A stretch of DNA of 39,800 bases from JBAXLO01 sp037134755. Its GTDB lineage: Bacteria > Bacteroidota > Bacteroidia > Bacteroidales > JACABE01. The stretch is from the NCBI GenBank assembly GCA_037134755.1, contig JBAXLO010000012.1:1-39800 (forward strand), written 5' to 3'. Below are positions 16,902 through 25,377 of this stretch, piece after piece; position 1 is the stretch's first letter, and the number at the start of each line of letters is the position of its first letter. Under the pieces are notes generated by a model. The model was given only the letters and a program-made list of their open reading frames with translations. It had not been told where the DNA came from and made no database searches. The position numbers and the translations under genes were made by a program.

Positions 16902-17192
16902 ATAAAACACTTTTTATTTATTAATAAAATGTGTTTCATTAGAGCTTTACACAATCTTATATACTATTTACACCCCTGTAAATCTCTCAGAAAGTTGAGT
17001 AAATATTTCAGAAAATAGTGTAAATCTTCCAGAAAGTAGTGTAAATATTTCAGAAAGTAGAGTGAATCTCTCAGAAAGTAATGTGAATCTCTCAGAAAAT
17101 TGTGTAAATATCTCAGAAAGCAGTGTAAATATTATATGAAAAGGTGTAGAGCATCCATGAAAGAGTTTAAAGCCTATATTATAGTGTTTTAT
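16902..17192. repeat. array B: 21-bp tandem repeats
   Basis: Seven 21-bp units of the form GTAAATCTCTCAGAAAGTAGT start at 16978, 16999, 17020, 17041, 17062, 17083 and 17104, then two decayed units at 17125 and 17146. Spacing is exact with no indels. Flanks hold a 9-bp inverted repeat, ATAAAACAC (16902-16910) and GTGTTTTAT (17184-17192), and a weaker inverted match of about 14 of 20 bases between about 16932 and 17160. The array occupies the spacer between divergent genes at 16798 and 17324. One minus-strand frame happens to be open through it. Confidence 0.88.
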
Positions 17193-17323
17193 GCTTTCGC
17201 AGAATATGTTATTATTGATAAGAAAAAGTTATTAATTAAATATAAAAAGAATAATTTTGGTATGATATGAATATTAATCGTAATTTTGTATTGTATTTTA
17301 ATAAAAAGAGAAACTTGAATATT

Positions 17324-18097
17324 ATGGGAAATAGATTTTATCAAAAAATTAGGAAGAAATTGTTATTTTTTATTGCGTTATTTATGTTCTTTACTCCTTT
17401 ATGTAAAGCATATAACCTTGATGTTAATATGTGGAATGACTTTGAAGGTAAAATTGGTAACGAAGATATTCAGTTATCAATTTATCTTTTTGAAAATGGA
17501 CAAATAAAAGGCAATTATTGTTATAAAAAGTATGAAAATAAAATTCAATTAACAGGACAATTAACAGGTAACAAAATTGAACTAACTGAATTTATTAATG
17601 ATAAACCGAATGGTTATTTTCAAGGCAAAGCTTTTACAAATAAATATGATTCGCTTTGTGGATATTGGACAGATATATCTAAAACAAAACATTTAGATTT
17701 AAAATTATCTCTTAAATCAATGGGTGGAGGCTCTTTTGAACACAGATATTCTGATTTTTATGGATCAGATAAAGAGGTTGAGAATTTTGTAAAACATATA
17801 AAGAGTTCAATTATGAAAAATGATAAAGATTGGATAGCAAATCATGTTAAATATCCACTTTATACTACTTTAAATAATGAAAAAGCAATTAAAATTAAGA
17901 ACAAGCAACAGCTTTTTGATCATTTTGATCAAGTATTTCATAAAACATTTAAAGAAAAAATACAGACCTATTGTCCTTGTAATCTATTTCACAATTATCA
18001 AGGAGTAATGCTTGGTAATGGAGAAATATGGATTTATCAAAAACCAAATTCTAATGAGAATAAATATGACTATTACATAATAAGTATAAATAACTAA
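17324..18097 (+). CDS. secreted protein of unknown function
   Basis: A 257-residue protein with an N-terminal signal peptide (basic FYQKIRKK, then LLFFIALFMFF, cleavage near CKA at residue 28; Cys27 is near the site but the lipobox is poor). The first half (about 30-130) has repeated GN/GxF strand patterns. The second half (about 145-250), with KYPLYTTLNN, KIKNKQQLFDHFDQVF and GNGEIWIY, resembles NTF2/SnoaL-like domains found in many uncharacterised secreted proteins. An upstream in-frame ATG at 17267 adds 19 residues but lies right after a TAATTTTG box (17252-17259), so the second Met is preferred. Function is unknown. Confidence 0.65.
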   Translation: MGNRFYQKIRKKLLFFIALFMFFTPLCKAYNLDVNMWNDFEGKIGNEDIQLSIYLFENGQIKGNYCYKKYENKIQLTGQLTGNKIELTEFINDKPNGYFQGKAFTNKYDSLCGYWTDISKTKHLDLKLSLKSMGGGSFEHRYSDFYGSDKEVENFVKHIKSSIMKNDKDWIANHVKYPLYTTLNNEKAIKIKNKQQLFDHFDQVFHKTFKEKIQTYCPCNLFHNYQGVMLGNGEIWIYQKPNSNENKYDYYIISINN

Positions 18098-18170
18098 ATC
18101 AAATTTATAGTTTAAACGAAAAAGATATAGTTTAGAGCGAGCCATTTAAAATAACAAACTAATAATAAAG

Positions 18171-18232
18171 TCAGGGCTAAAGCCCGAAGAGGGTGTAATA
18201 TTCACATCCCCAGCATAAATGCTGGGGTTAAT
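18171..18232. repeat. REP-like palindromic element
   Basis: Two hairpins in tandem: GGGCT-AA-AGCCC (18174-18185) and CCCCAGCAT-AA-ATGCTGGGG (18208-18227), followed by TTAATG. This matches the general form of extragenic REP elements that I know from Bacteroidota genomes, which are mobilised by RAYT-type transposases. No transposase is in the window. It lies in the spacer upstream of tex and is markedly more GC-rich than its surroundings. Confidence 0.6.
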
Positions 18233-18253
18233 GCATAAAAACAACTATAATTA

Positions 18254-20380
18254 ATGAGTGATTATAATACAATAATAGCTACAGAGCTAAATATTAAGAG
18301 CTGGCAGGTACAAAAGACCGTTGAACTGATAGAAGGGGGCGCAACTGTTCCTTTTATTTCGCGATATCGTAAAGAAATGACAGGTAGCCTAGACGAAGTG
18401 CAGATAACTTCGATAAGAGACAGACTTATTCAATTAAAAGAACTCGATAAACGAAAAGAAGCTATCATTCAGTCGATAATAGAGCAAGGAAAGATGACAG
18501 ATTTGTTGCACAAACAAATTATGGATGCTTTAACGATGTCGGAACTCGAAGATATTTACCTACCATATCGTCCTAAACGAAAAACAAGGGCTTCGATAGC
18601 AATAGAAAAGGGTTTAGAGCCTCTGGCAAAGATATTAATGAGTCAGAATTTGATGGATGTTTACGAAAAAGCATCTAAGTTTATCAATGAAGCTAAGGGA
18701 GTTAAAGATGAAGACGAGGCTTTGGCAGGTGCAAGAGATATAATTGCCGAGTGGGTAAACGAAAGCCGGGTGGCACGTGAAAGGATCAGGAATTTGTATG
18801 TGCGACAGGCATCTATAAGCTCGAAAATAGGGAAAGGGAAAGAGGAAGAGGGCAAAAAATATGAGAATTATTATGAATGGGACGAGAATTTGCTGAAGGC
18901 GCCTTCGCATCGCGTACTTGCAATGCTGAGAGGCGAAGATGAAGGTTTTCTGAAGCTTACAATAGCTCCTAACGAAGATGACGCATTGGATATATTGGAT
19001 AGAATTTTCCTGAAAGCCGACAATGAAGCCGCCGATCAGGTAGCCATTGCAATAAAAGACAGCTATAAACGACTGTTGAGCTCGTCGATGGAGACGGAAG
19101 TGCGGGCAATAGCTAAAGAAAAGGCTGACAAGGAAGCTATAAGGGTGTTTACAGAGAATTTAAGGCAGTTGTTAATGGCTTCGCCGCTAGGACAAAAGAA
19201 TATATTAGCATTAGACCCCGGTTTCAGGACGGGTTGTAAGGTAGTTTGCCTCGATAAACAAGGAAAATTGCTTCATAATGAAACTATTTACCCTCACCCA
19301 CCTGCTAACGAAGCCAAACAAGCTGCTAATAAGATACTCAATCTGGTGAATGCATATAAAATAGAGGCTATTGCCATAGGTAATGGAACTGCGGGACGTG
19401 AGACGGAAAGCTTTATCAGGAAAATTCCTTTTACAAAGGATATCGTAGCCATTATGGTTAACGAAAATGGTGCTTCGGTTTATTCAGCTTCTCCGGTTGC
19501 CCGGGAGGAATTCCCTGATTATGATGTCACAGTGCGTGGAGCTGTGTCCATAGGTCGTAGATTGATGGATCCATTGGCGGAGCTTGTTAAGATTGATCCT
19601 AAATCAATTGGCGTAGGACAATATCAGCATGATGTTAACCAGAATGCCTTACAAAAAAGTCTGGAAGATACAGTTGTAAGTTGTGTAAATACTGTTGGTG
19701 TAGAGGTTAATACAGCCAGTAAGCAGTTGCTTTCGTATGTGTCGGGGGTTGGTCCGGTTTTAGCTAAAAATATTATTGAATATAGAGAAAAGAACGGAGT
19801 TTTTAAGTCGAGAGCCGAACTTAAAAAAGTTGCCCGTTTTGGGGATAAGGCTTTTGAACAGGCAGCAGGCTTTATAAGAATTCGCGATGCAAAGAATCCT
19901 TTGGATAATAGTGCGGTTCACCCCGAAAGTTATGTTATTATTAATAATATGGCTAAGAAATTAGGTACTACAGTTAATGAACTTATAGAAAATAAAGAGA
20001 TAAGAGCTAAAATTAAACCGGAAGAGTTTATCACAAAAGAGTTTGGTTTGCCTACTATTAATGATATCTTAAAAGAACTGGAGAAACCCGGCAGAGATCC
20101 TCGTACAAAGTTCGATTTCTTTGAGTTTGATAAGAATATTACTACGATGAACGATATTTATGTGGGTATGACTCTAAAAGGAATCATTACAAACATAACT
20201 GCATTTGGTGCTTTTGTAGATTTAGGGGTGCATCAGGATGGATTAATACATATAAGTCAAATGACAGATCGTTTTATCAGTGATCCAAACGAGGTAGTTA
20301 AACTTAATCAAAAGGTTGAGGTTAAAGTTTTAGAGGTTGATATTAATCGAAAAAGAATTCAGCTTACAATGAAGAAATAA
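18254..20380 (+). CDS. tex: Tex family RNA-binding transcription accessory protein
   Basis: A 708-residue Tex protein. Order of domains: N-terminal helical Tex domain with VPFISRYRKEMTG (about 33-45); YqgF-like RNase H fold from about 315 (ILALDPGFRTGCKVV); helix-hairpin-helix pair from about 495 (VSGVGPVLAKNIIEYREKNG); and a C-terminal S1 RNA-binding domain from about 636 (GIITNITAFGAFVDLG, then HQDGLIHISQM). All domains are present and length is slightly short of the usual 720-780 residues. Tex proteins bind RNA and affect transcription and, in some pathogens, toxin expression. The gene is monocistronic, preceded by the REP-like element. Confidence 0.94.
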   Translation: MSDYNTIIATELNIKSWQVQKTVELIEGGATVPFISRYRKEMTGSLDEVQITSIRDRLIQLKELDKRKEAIIQSIIEQGKMTDLLHKQIMDALTMSELEDIYLPYRPKRKTRASIAIEKGLEPLAKILMSQNLMDVYEKASKFINEAKGVKDEDEALAGARDIIAEWVNESRVARERIRNLYVRQASISSKIGKGKEEEGKKYENYYEWDENLLKAPSHRVLAMLRGEDEGFLKLTIAPNEDDALDILDRIFLKADNEAADQVAIAIKDSYKRLLSSSMETEVRAIAKEKADKEAIRVFTENLRQLLMASPLGQKNILALDPGFRTGCKVVCLDKQGKLLHNETIYPHPPANEAKQAANKILNLVNAYKIEAIAIGNGTAGRETESFIRKIPFTKDIVAIMVNENGASVYSASPVAREEFPDYDVTVRGAVSIGRRLMDPLAELVKIDPKSIGVGQYQHDVNQNALQKSLEDTVVSCVNTVGVEVNTASKQLLSYVSGVGPVLAKNIIEYREKNGVFKSRAELKKVARFGDKAFEQAAGFIRIRDAKNPLDNSAVHPESYVIINNMAKKLGTTVNELIENKEIRAKIKPEEFITKEFGLPTINDILKELEKPGRDPRTKFDFFEFDKNITTMNDIYVGMTLKGIITNITAFGAFVDLGVHQDGLIHISQMTDRFISDPNEVVKLNQKVEVKVLEVDINRKRIQLTMKK

Positions 20381-20411
20381 AGTTTGTAGTATTTCGTTTA
20401 TAAACTATTGT

Positions 20412-20419
20412 TACTTTTG
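20412..20419 (+). promoter_or_regulatory. -7 promoter box (TACTTTTG)
   Basis: TACTTTTG, 18 bp before the ATG at 20438. TTTG at 20383-20386 is 25 bp upstream, longer than ideal. It falls just after the tex stop codon, giving the barrel gene, and probably coaD, their own promoter. Confidence 0.55.
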
Positions 20420-20437
20420 CAAAAGTATTTAATCATA

Positions 20438-21121
20438 ATGAAAAACATAAAACATATACTATTTCTGACTATTATTTGTCTTCTTTTTATAGATAATAGC
20501 CATGCTCAGCGTATAAAAGGGGTTATAATCGGAGGCGTTAACACTACACAAGTTGACGGGGATGAGATTTTTGGCTATTATAAATGGGGATTCAATGTTG
20601 GAGCTTCAGCAGTTTTCCCTTTTGGTAAACATTGGTCGTTGGGGATTGAAACTATCTTTACTCAGAAGGGTTCTTATCAAAACGAACCTAATTCAACCGA
20701 TACTTTAGGCAAACCTTATTATAATTTAAGGCTGAATTATGCAGAAGTACCTGTTTTATTGATGTACGAAGATAAGAATACTATTACTTTTGGAGCCGGA
20801 TTTGCATGGGGAAGGCTTGTAAGTGTAACTGAAGTTGAGCATGGACTGCAAACAAAGTCTACAACTCTTAGCGGCCCTTATGAAAGAGATGACTTTAGTG
20901 TTTTATTTGATTTAAGATTTAAAATCTATCAAGGTTTAAAACTTAATTTTAGATATGAATATTCGATGATTCCAATAAGACATCGTTCTTATGATGTGGT
21001 AAGTATAACAGGCATACACTCTAGCTGGGACAGGTATCAATATAATAGTATGCTTACATTAAGACTACTTTATATCTTTAACGAACCCCGAGATATTAAT
21101 AAAGATAACAACCAAGAGTAA
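20438..21121 (+). CDS. outer-membrane beta-barrel protein, secreted
   Basis: A 227-residue protein with a signal peptide (MKNIKHILFLTII, cleavage after SHA near residue 23). The mature part opens GVIIGGVNTTQVDGDEIFGY and continues with amphipathic strands such as FNVGASAVFPF and LGIETIFTQKG, the pattern of the outer-membrane barrel family often called PorT-like in Bacteroidota. The tail is polar (PRDINKDNNQE). A TTG start at 20408 would lie before the promoter and is rejected. It ends 26 bases before coaD, which it probably precedes in a transcript. Specific function is unknown. Confidence 0.75.
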   Translation: MKNIKHILFLTIICLLFIDNSHAQRIKGVIIGGVNTTQVDGDEIFGYYKWGFNVGASAVFPFGKHWSLGIETIFTQKGSYQNEPNSTDTLGKPYYNLRLNYAEVPVLLMYEDKNTITFGAGFAWGRLVSVTEVEHGLQTKSTTLSGPYERDDFSVLFDLRFKIYQGLKLNFRYEYSMIPIRHRSYDVVSITGIHSSWDRYQYNSMLTLRLLYIFNEPRDINKDNNQE

Positions 21122-21147
21122 TAATTTTTGCATTAAAATAAATAACA

Positions 21148-21606
21148 ATGAAAATAGCAGTATTCCCAGGTTCCTTTGATCCAATCACAATAGGCCATGA
21201 ATCTATTATTAAGAGAGCAATACCTTTATTTGATAAGATAATTGTAGCCATTGGTATGAATAATGAAAAGAAAAGCTATTTTCCTGTGGAAAAAAGGATG
21301 CAATGGATTAAAGATACTTTTAAAGATTACCCCACAGTAGAAGTAAGCGAATATAGTGGATTAACAATTGATTATTGTAGAGAAGTTAATGCTAAATATA
21401 TATTAAGAGGCTTGCGCACTTCCGCTGATTTTGAATTTGAAAGAAGTATTGGACAAGTTAATAAGCAAATGTATCATGATATCGAAACTATATTTTTGTT
21501 AACATTACCTGAACATACACATTTAGCTTCTTCAATTGTAAGGGATATTCATCGCAATGGAGGAGATGCTCAGCAATTTGTTCCAAAGGAAGTTAAACTA
21601 ACATAA
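21148..21606 (+). CDS. coaD: phosphopantetheine adenylyltransferase
   Basis: A 152-residue CoaD, the penultimate enzyme of coenzyme A synthesis, transferring AMP from ATP to 4'-phosphopantetheine. The nucleotidyltransferase motif FPGSFDPITIGHESII contains the TxGH-type histidine (His18). Further conserved parts are GLRTSADFEFERSIGQVN and LLTLPEHTHLASSIVRDI, the latter with the family's S(S)xxVR signature. Length is standard. It is convergent with the alkyltransferase-like gene, with only 10 bases between the two stops; a weak AT-only hairpin there may serve as terminator. Confidence 0.95.
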   Translation: MKIAVFPGSFDPITIGHESIIKRAIPLFDKIIVAIGMNNEKKSYFPVEKRMQWIKDTFKDYPTVEVSEYSGLTIDYCREVNAKYILRGLRTSADFEFERSIGQVNKQMYHDIETIFLLTLPEHTHLASSIVRDIHRNGGDAQQFVPKEVKLT

Positions 21607-21616
21607 TAGAATCTTA

Positions 21617-21952
21617 TTATAGTTTTAATTCTTTAGCAGGATCCCAAAAATACTTTTCTAAGTCTTTAATTTGGTTATTTTCTACAGTAATACCTTCACT
21701 TTCGAGAAGCTGTTGCATAACATCGTTTCCACCAAAATGATGTTTGCCTGTAAGTAAACCATTTCTGTTAACAACACGGTGTGCGGGAATATTCAGAAGG
21801 TCATTATGCGAAGAATTCATAGCCCAACCAACCATCCTTGCCGAACCTTTTGTGCCAAGATAAGAAGCAATGGCTCCATAAGAAGTAACTCTCCCATAAG
21901 GAATTTGCTTAGCAACTTCATAAACCATCTCAAAGAAAGATAAATCCTTCAC
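21617..21952 (-). CDS. alkyltransferase-like protein (MGMT fold lacking catalytic Cys)
   Basis: A 111-residue protein of the O6-methylguanine DNA methyltransferase C-terminal domain: IPYGRVTSYGAIASYLG (17-33), ARMVGWAMNSS (38-48) and IPAHRVVNRNGLLTGK (55-70). In active methyltransferases the motif is PCHR, but here it is PAHR, with alanine at residue 57. That marks it as an alkyltransferase-like (ATL) protein, which binds alkylated bases without repairing them and is thought to pass lesions to nucleotide excision repair. It is the last gene of the operon, starting 3 bases after trmB. The DNA-binding arginine and helix-turn-helix are retained. Confidence 0.9.
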   Translation of the reverse strand: MKDLSFFEMVYEVAKQIPYGRVTSYGAIASYLGTKGSARMVGWAMNSSHNDLLNIPAHRVVNRNGLLTGKHHFGGNDVMQQLLESEGITVENNQIKDLEKYFWDPAKELKL

Positions 21953-21955
21953 CTT

Positions 21956-22621
21956 TTATTTAAGTTGGAACTTACAATAATTAATATGCTTTCCTTCGGC
22001 TAAAAACATCTTCTCATAGAAGGTTTGAATACCCATAACGTCTTCAGTAATGCCCGAATTATAGAGATTATCAGTAGAAATAAGAATATGATGTTTGTGT
22101 TTTTCAATCACCTCTAAAGTATATTCATATAAAGAAGAAGCATCCGTCTTAAGATGAACAATACCATCATCTTTAAGCATCTTTTTATATATTTTAAGGA
22201 ATGGTGGGGAGGTAAGACGTTTGTTTTCTCTTATTCTTTTAGGATGAGGATCAGGGAACGTAACCCAAATTTCATCAACTTCCTTTTCATCGAAGAAACA
22301 ATCTATCAATTCTATTCTAGTACGGAGGAAAGCAATGTTCTTCATGCCATTTTCAACAGAAGTTTTGCAACCTCTCCACATTCTGGCACCTTTAATATCA
22401 ACACCAATAAAGTTTTTGTCAGGATATCTTTCAGCCAAACCTAAAGAATATTCACCTTTTCCACAACCAAGTTCCAATATAAGTGGATTATCATTTTTAA
22501 AGTAATTTTCTCTCCACTTTCCTTTCATAAAATAACCAGCTTTTACTTCTTCAAGTTCAGGTTGAAAGAAGTTTGGAAACGTGGCATTCTCAGCAAATCT
22601 TTCTAATTTATTTTTTCCCAA
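21956..22621 (-). CDS. trmB: tRNA (guanine-N7-)-methyltransferase
   Basis: A 221-residue TrmB that makes m7G46 in tRNA using S-adenosylmethionine. The SAM-binding loop is LELGCGKGEYSLGLAERYP (48-66), followed by FIGVDIKGARMWRG; the catalytic/tRNA-binding motif is FPDPHPKRIRENKRL (about 127-141), and the C-terminal YNSGITEDVMGIQTFYE is typical of the family. Length is normal. It follows the HU/SPOR gene after 27 bases and precedes the alkyltransferase-like gene by 3 bases, so all are likely one operon. Confidence 0.95.
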   Translation of the reverse strand: MGKNKLERFAENATFPNFFQPELEEVKAGYFMKGKWRENYFKNDNPLILELGCGKGEYSLGLAERYPDKNFIGVDIKGARMWRGCKTSVENGMKNIAFLRTRIELIDCFFDEKEVDEIWVTFPDPHPKRIRENKRLTSPPFLKIYKKMLKDDGIVHLKTDASSLYEYTLEVIEKHKHHILISTDNLYNSGITEDVMGIQTFYEKMFLAEGKHINYCKFQLK

Positions 22622-22648
22622 TGTTAGAATGAATTTATATTAATGTTT

Positions 22649-23659
22649 CTATTTTTTCATGATCCAAGCATCCTTATCAAGCTCTGCATTTATCTTTTTA
22701 TGTTCCTGTGCGGCTTTATCTTTTGTTGTAAGAACATCATAATATGCAACAAACAAATCGTTTTTTACATGTTTAACAACTCCGGCATTAGGATAACCTT
22801 TTGCTTTTAATTCAGCAACTCTAGTATTTGCATTTTCTTCTACTTTAAACGAACCTGCAACAATATAATATTTTGTATCCTTAGTTGTTTTATCAGGAGT
22901 TTTTATCGTCTTTTGAGTATTGTCTTTTTCAACTTTAGTAGGAGGTTCTGTAGTATTTGTTTCGGTAGTTTGTTGATCTTTTATATCTCCACTATCATTA
23001 TTAACAATTTGAGTAGTTTCAATTTGAGGCTTTGCTTTTTGTGTTGAAGTATCTTTTACTACCGTTCTATTATATTTATGTTCGTCAATAGTAGGAACAT
23101 TAGTAAGGAAATAAACAAATATTAATATTAATAAAACAACTGCAATGCCACCATAAACAAAATAAGTTCTATTTCTTTTCTTACGTTCGACCTCAAACTT
23201 TTTTTGTTCTATTATCTTAGCTTCTGCCAAGTCTTTATATTCATTTCTTACAACAGCTGGTGATTGAAATTCTGTCAATCCAAATGATTCATCCGAGAAA
23301 TTAATAGCAGCAGCAGTAAAAGTAATTATATTTTCAAAGTTAATAGAGAAAGTTCCAAGTCCTTTAATTACTGAAATCTTTTTCTTTTGGATATCTACTA
23401 AAATCTTATCCGAGAAATTCTTTATTTCTTTATCAGCAGTAGCTAAACTAATATTTTCGCCTTCTGAAATACGACGGGCAAGCAAATCATCATCAGTGGT
23501 TATTTCATCAAAGATGATACTCTTAACCGGAGGGGCAAAAGTATGATCAACGGGATGTATTTTTGCAGAATTATATTCAGTTATAAAACTACCCAAGCCG
23601 GGTATCACTACCTGATCTTTTTCGATAAGAATTTCTACAATATATTTAACAATATCCAT
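22649..23659 (-). CDS. HU-fold/SPOR domain membrane protein
   Basis: A 336-residue protein with two HU-like (CCDC81-type) repeats at the N-terminus, starting with IVKYIVEILIEKDQVVIPGL and VIKGLGTFSINF, then one transmembrane helix at about 170-187 (FVYGGIAVVLLILIFVYFL), a Thr/Lys-rich linker and a C-terminal SPOR domain from about 263 (YYIVAGSFKVEENANTR). SPOR domains bind denuded peptidoglycan at division sites. This architecture is common in Bacteroidota and probably links the cell wall with a cytoplasmic HU-like module; that the HU part binds DNA is not shown. It lies between kdsB (38 bases upstream) and trmB. Confidence 0.88.
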   Translation of the reverse strand: MDIVKYIVEILIEKDQVVIPGLGSFITEYNSAKIHPVDHTFAPPVKSIIFDEITTDDDLLARRISEGENISLATADKEIKNFSDKILVDIQKKKISVIKGLGTFSINFENIITFTAAAINFSDESFGLTEFQSPAVVRNEYKDLAEAKIIEQKKFEVERKKRNRTYFVYGGIAVVLLILIFVYFLTNVPTIDEHKYNRTVVKDTSTQKAKPQIETTQIVNNDSGDIKDQQTTETNTTEPPTKVEKDNTQKTIKTPDKTTKDTKYYIVAGSFKVEENANTRVAELKAKGYPNAGVVKHVKNDLFVAYYDVLTTKDKAAQEHKKINAELDKDAWIMKK

Positions 23660-23697
23660 ACTATATGTTTAAATCGTTTAAATTAAAATTGATGATT

Positions 23698-24435
23698 TTA
23701 CATATTCATTATTTTAAAGTAATCTTCAGGTGTGTCAATTGCTATACTCTCGAAGTCTGTTTCTTTTACTTTAATTTTAAACCCACTTTCCAACCATCTT
23801 AACTGTTCAAGCGACTCTGCTTTTTCGAGTTCGCCGGTTGATAGATTGACTATTCTTTCTAAAATAGATTGCTTATATCCGTAAATACCTATATGTTTAT
23901 AAAAATTAGTTTCGCTAATCCAATCCTTACTCACCGCTCCTCTTACAAAAGGTATTGGCGAACGACTGAAATATATTGCATCTGAATTAAAACTCTTTAC
24001 AATTTTTACTACATTAGGATTATTTATATCAGCAACCGAAATTATTTTTTTATATAATGTTGCAATATCTGTTGATACATCATTAAAGCACGAAATCACT
24101 AATTCAATTTGTTGAGGATTGATAAACGGCTCGTCACCTTGTATATTTATAATAATATCATCACCATCGGTATTTAATTTCTCTGCTACTTCAAAACATC
24201 TTTCAGTGCCACTTGTATGTGTTGATGAAGTCATTATAACATTCCCTCCAAATGCTTTTACATGATCATAAATTCTTTCATCATCTGTTGCTACAACAAC
24301 ATCAGTTAATAAACTACACTCTTTTGATTGTTCATAAACTCGTTGAATCATTGTTTTACCTTCTATATCTATCAAAGGTTTTCCCGGAAAACGGGTTGAA
24401 GAGTAGCGTGAAGGTATAATTCCGATTATTTTCAT
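23698..24435 (-). CDS. kdsB: 3-deoxy-manno-octulosonate cytidylyltransferase
   Basis: A 245-residue KdsB that activates Kdo as CMP-Kdo for lipid A core synthesis. Signatures: IIPSRYSSTRFPGKPL (5-20), VVATDDERIYDHV, the central NIQGDEPFI (97-105), RSPIPFVRG and KHIGIYGYKQSIL. All catalytic positions appear intact. Length is standard. It begins 10 bases after the deoxynucleoside kinase gene and is co-transcribed. The presence of kdsB agrees with a Gram-negative envelope and lipopolysaccharide. Confidence 0.96.
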   Translation of the reverse strand: MKIIGIIPSRYSSTRFPGKPLIDIEGKTMIQRVYEQSKECSLLTDVVVATDDERIYDHVKAFGGNVIMTSSTHTSGTERCFEVAEKLNTDGDDIIINIQGDEPFINPQQIELVISCFNDVSTDIATLYKKIISVADINNPNVVKIVKSFNSDAIYFSRSPIPFVRGAVSKDWISETNFYKHIGIYGYKQSILERIVNLSTGELEKAESLEQLRWLESGFKIKVKETDFESIAIDTPEDYFKIMNM

Positions 24436-24445
24436 TTATTTTTAT

Positions 24446-25060
24446 TTAAAATAAGCCGTTTATTTCTGCATTTATTTTTTCAATCACATAACCTAAATCC
24501 TCAGGTTTATCCGAGAAGTTTAAATTATCAACATCTATAATCAACAATTTACCATTAGTATAATTACTAATCCATTCATCATACCTATCGTTTAAACTCT
24601 TTAGATAATCTAATCTAATTGAATTTTCATATTCTCTTCCTCTTTTCTGAATTTGATTTACCAAAGTAGAAACACTTGCTTTTAAATATATTAAAAGATC
24701 AGGAGGTTGGATAAATGAATTCATTAACTCGAACAATGAAGTATAGTTTTCAAAGTCGCGGGTTGTCATCAAGCCCATATCATGTAAGTTAGGAGCAAAA
24801 ATAAAAGCATCTTCAAAAATAGTTCTGTCCTGAATAACAGATTTTCCTTTTTTTCTTATTTCAACAACTTGTCTGAATCTACTATTCAAAAAATAAATCT
24901 GAAGATTAAAAGACCAGCGTCTCATATCTTCATAAAAGCTTTGTAAATAAGGATTAGCATCTGCATCTTCGTAATGAGCAGACCATTTATACTGCTTTGC
25001 CAACAATCCTGTAAGTGTAGTTTTTCCCGAACCTATGTTTCCTGCAATCGCTATATGCAT
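24446..25060 (-). CDS. deoxynucleoside kinase
   Basis: A 204-residue kinase of the dCK/dGK/dNK family used in nucleoside salvage. P-loop GNIGSGKTT is at 7-15, the DRT motif (equivalent to DRS/ERS that contacts the base and sugar) is at QDRTIFED (about 77-84), and the lid region is QKRGREYENSIRLDYLKSL (133-151). Substrate preference (dA, dG or dC) cannot be read from the sequence. It is the promoter-proximal gene of the operon with kdsB, the HU/SPOR gene, trmB and the ATL gene. Confidence 0.92.
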   Translation of the reverse strand: MHIAIAGNIGSGKTTLTGLLAKQYKWSAHYEDADANPYLQSFYEDMRRWSFNLQIYFLNSRFRQVVEIRKKGKSVIQDRTIFEDAFIFAPNLHDMGLMTTRDFENYTSLFELMNSFIQPPDLLIYLKASVSTLVNQIQKRGREYENSIRLDYLKSLNDRYDEWISNYTNGKLLIIDVDNLNFSDKPEDLGYVIEKINAEINGLF

Positions 25061-25118
25061 AATTATTTTCGTTTTATGTACTGTTTCTCAATATAATTCA
25101 ACCTTTGTTTAAAAAAAA

Positions 25119-25152
25119 CAAATGTACGAAACATTATCATCTTATTAGCAAA
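25119..25152 (-). promoter_or_regulatory. promoter of the dNK-kdsB-SPOR-trmB-atl operon
   Basis: On the minus strand TTTG (25149-25152) lies 22 bp before TACATTTG (25119-25126). The -7 box is 58 bp before the ATG at 25060. The -33 overlaps the T-run of the upstream terminator, so the two signals are packed tightly. Confidence 0.6.
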
Positions 25153-25181
25153 AAAAGCAACATATTTTTCATGTTGCTTTT
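25149..25181 (-). terminator. rho-independent terminator after hicBA
   Basis: AAAAGCAACAT (25153-25163) pairs with ATGTTGCTTTT (25171-25181) around a 7-base loop. On the minus strand the stem is followed by seven Ts. It insulates the housekeeping operon from the toxin-antitoxin module. Confidence 0.8.
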
Positions 25182-25246
25182 ATAAAGTATGTTAATACAT
25201 CTAAAAACCTTTAAATATAAAGATGTTATGATGGTTATTTAGGATG

Positions 25247-25308
25247 ATAATTATATTTATATCCAAATTCAGGGTTTAAATATAAATAAGAAGAAGAAAG
25301 ACAAGTGG
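25247..25308. repeat. direct repeat flanking hicBA (copy 1)
   Basis: The first 41 bases, ATAATTATATTTATATCC onward, match the copy at 25827 at 37 of 41 positions; a weaker match continues for about 13 more bases. The two copies frame the hicBA module about 580 bp apart in the same orientation. Confidence 0.75.
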
Positions 25309-25377
25309 TTTATTTGAAATCTAACATTTTTTAGTGCAATTGTACAAACTCCAAACTTAATTAAGGCAATTGATTTT

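Noticed and set aside
16978..17166. Open minus-strand frame with a heptapeptide repeat across array B
   Set aside because: It has no ATG and no ribosome site; a 21-bp unit without a stop in one frame gives this automatically.
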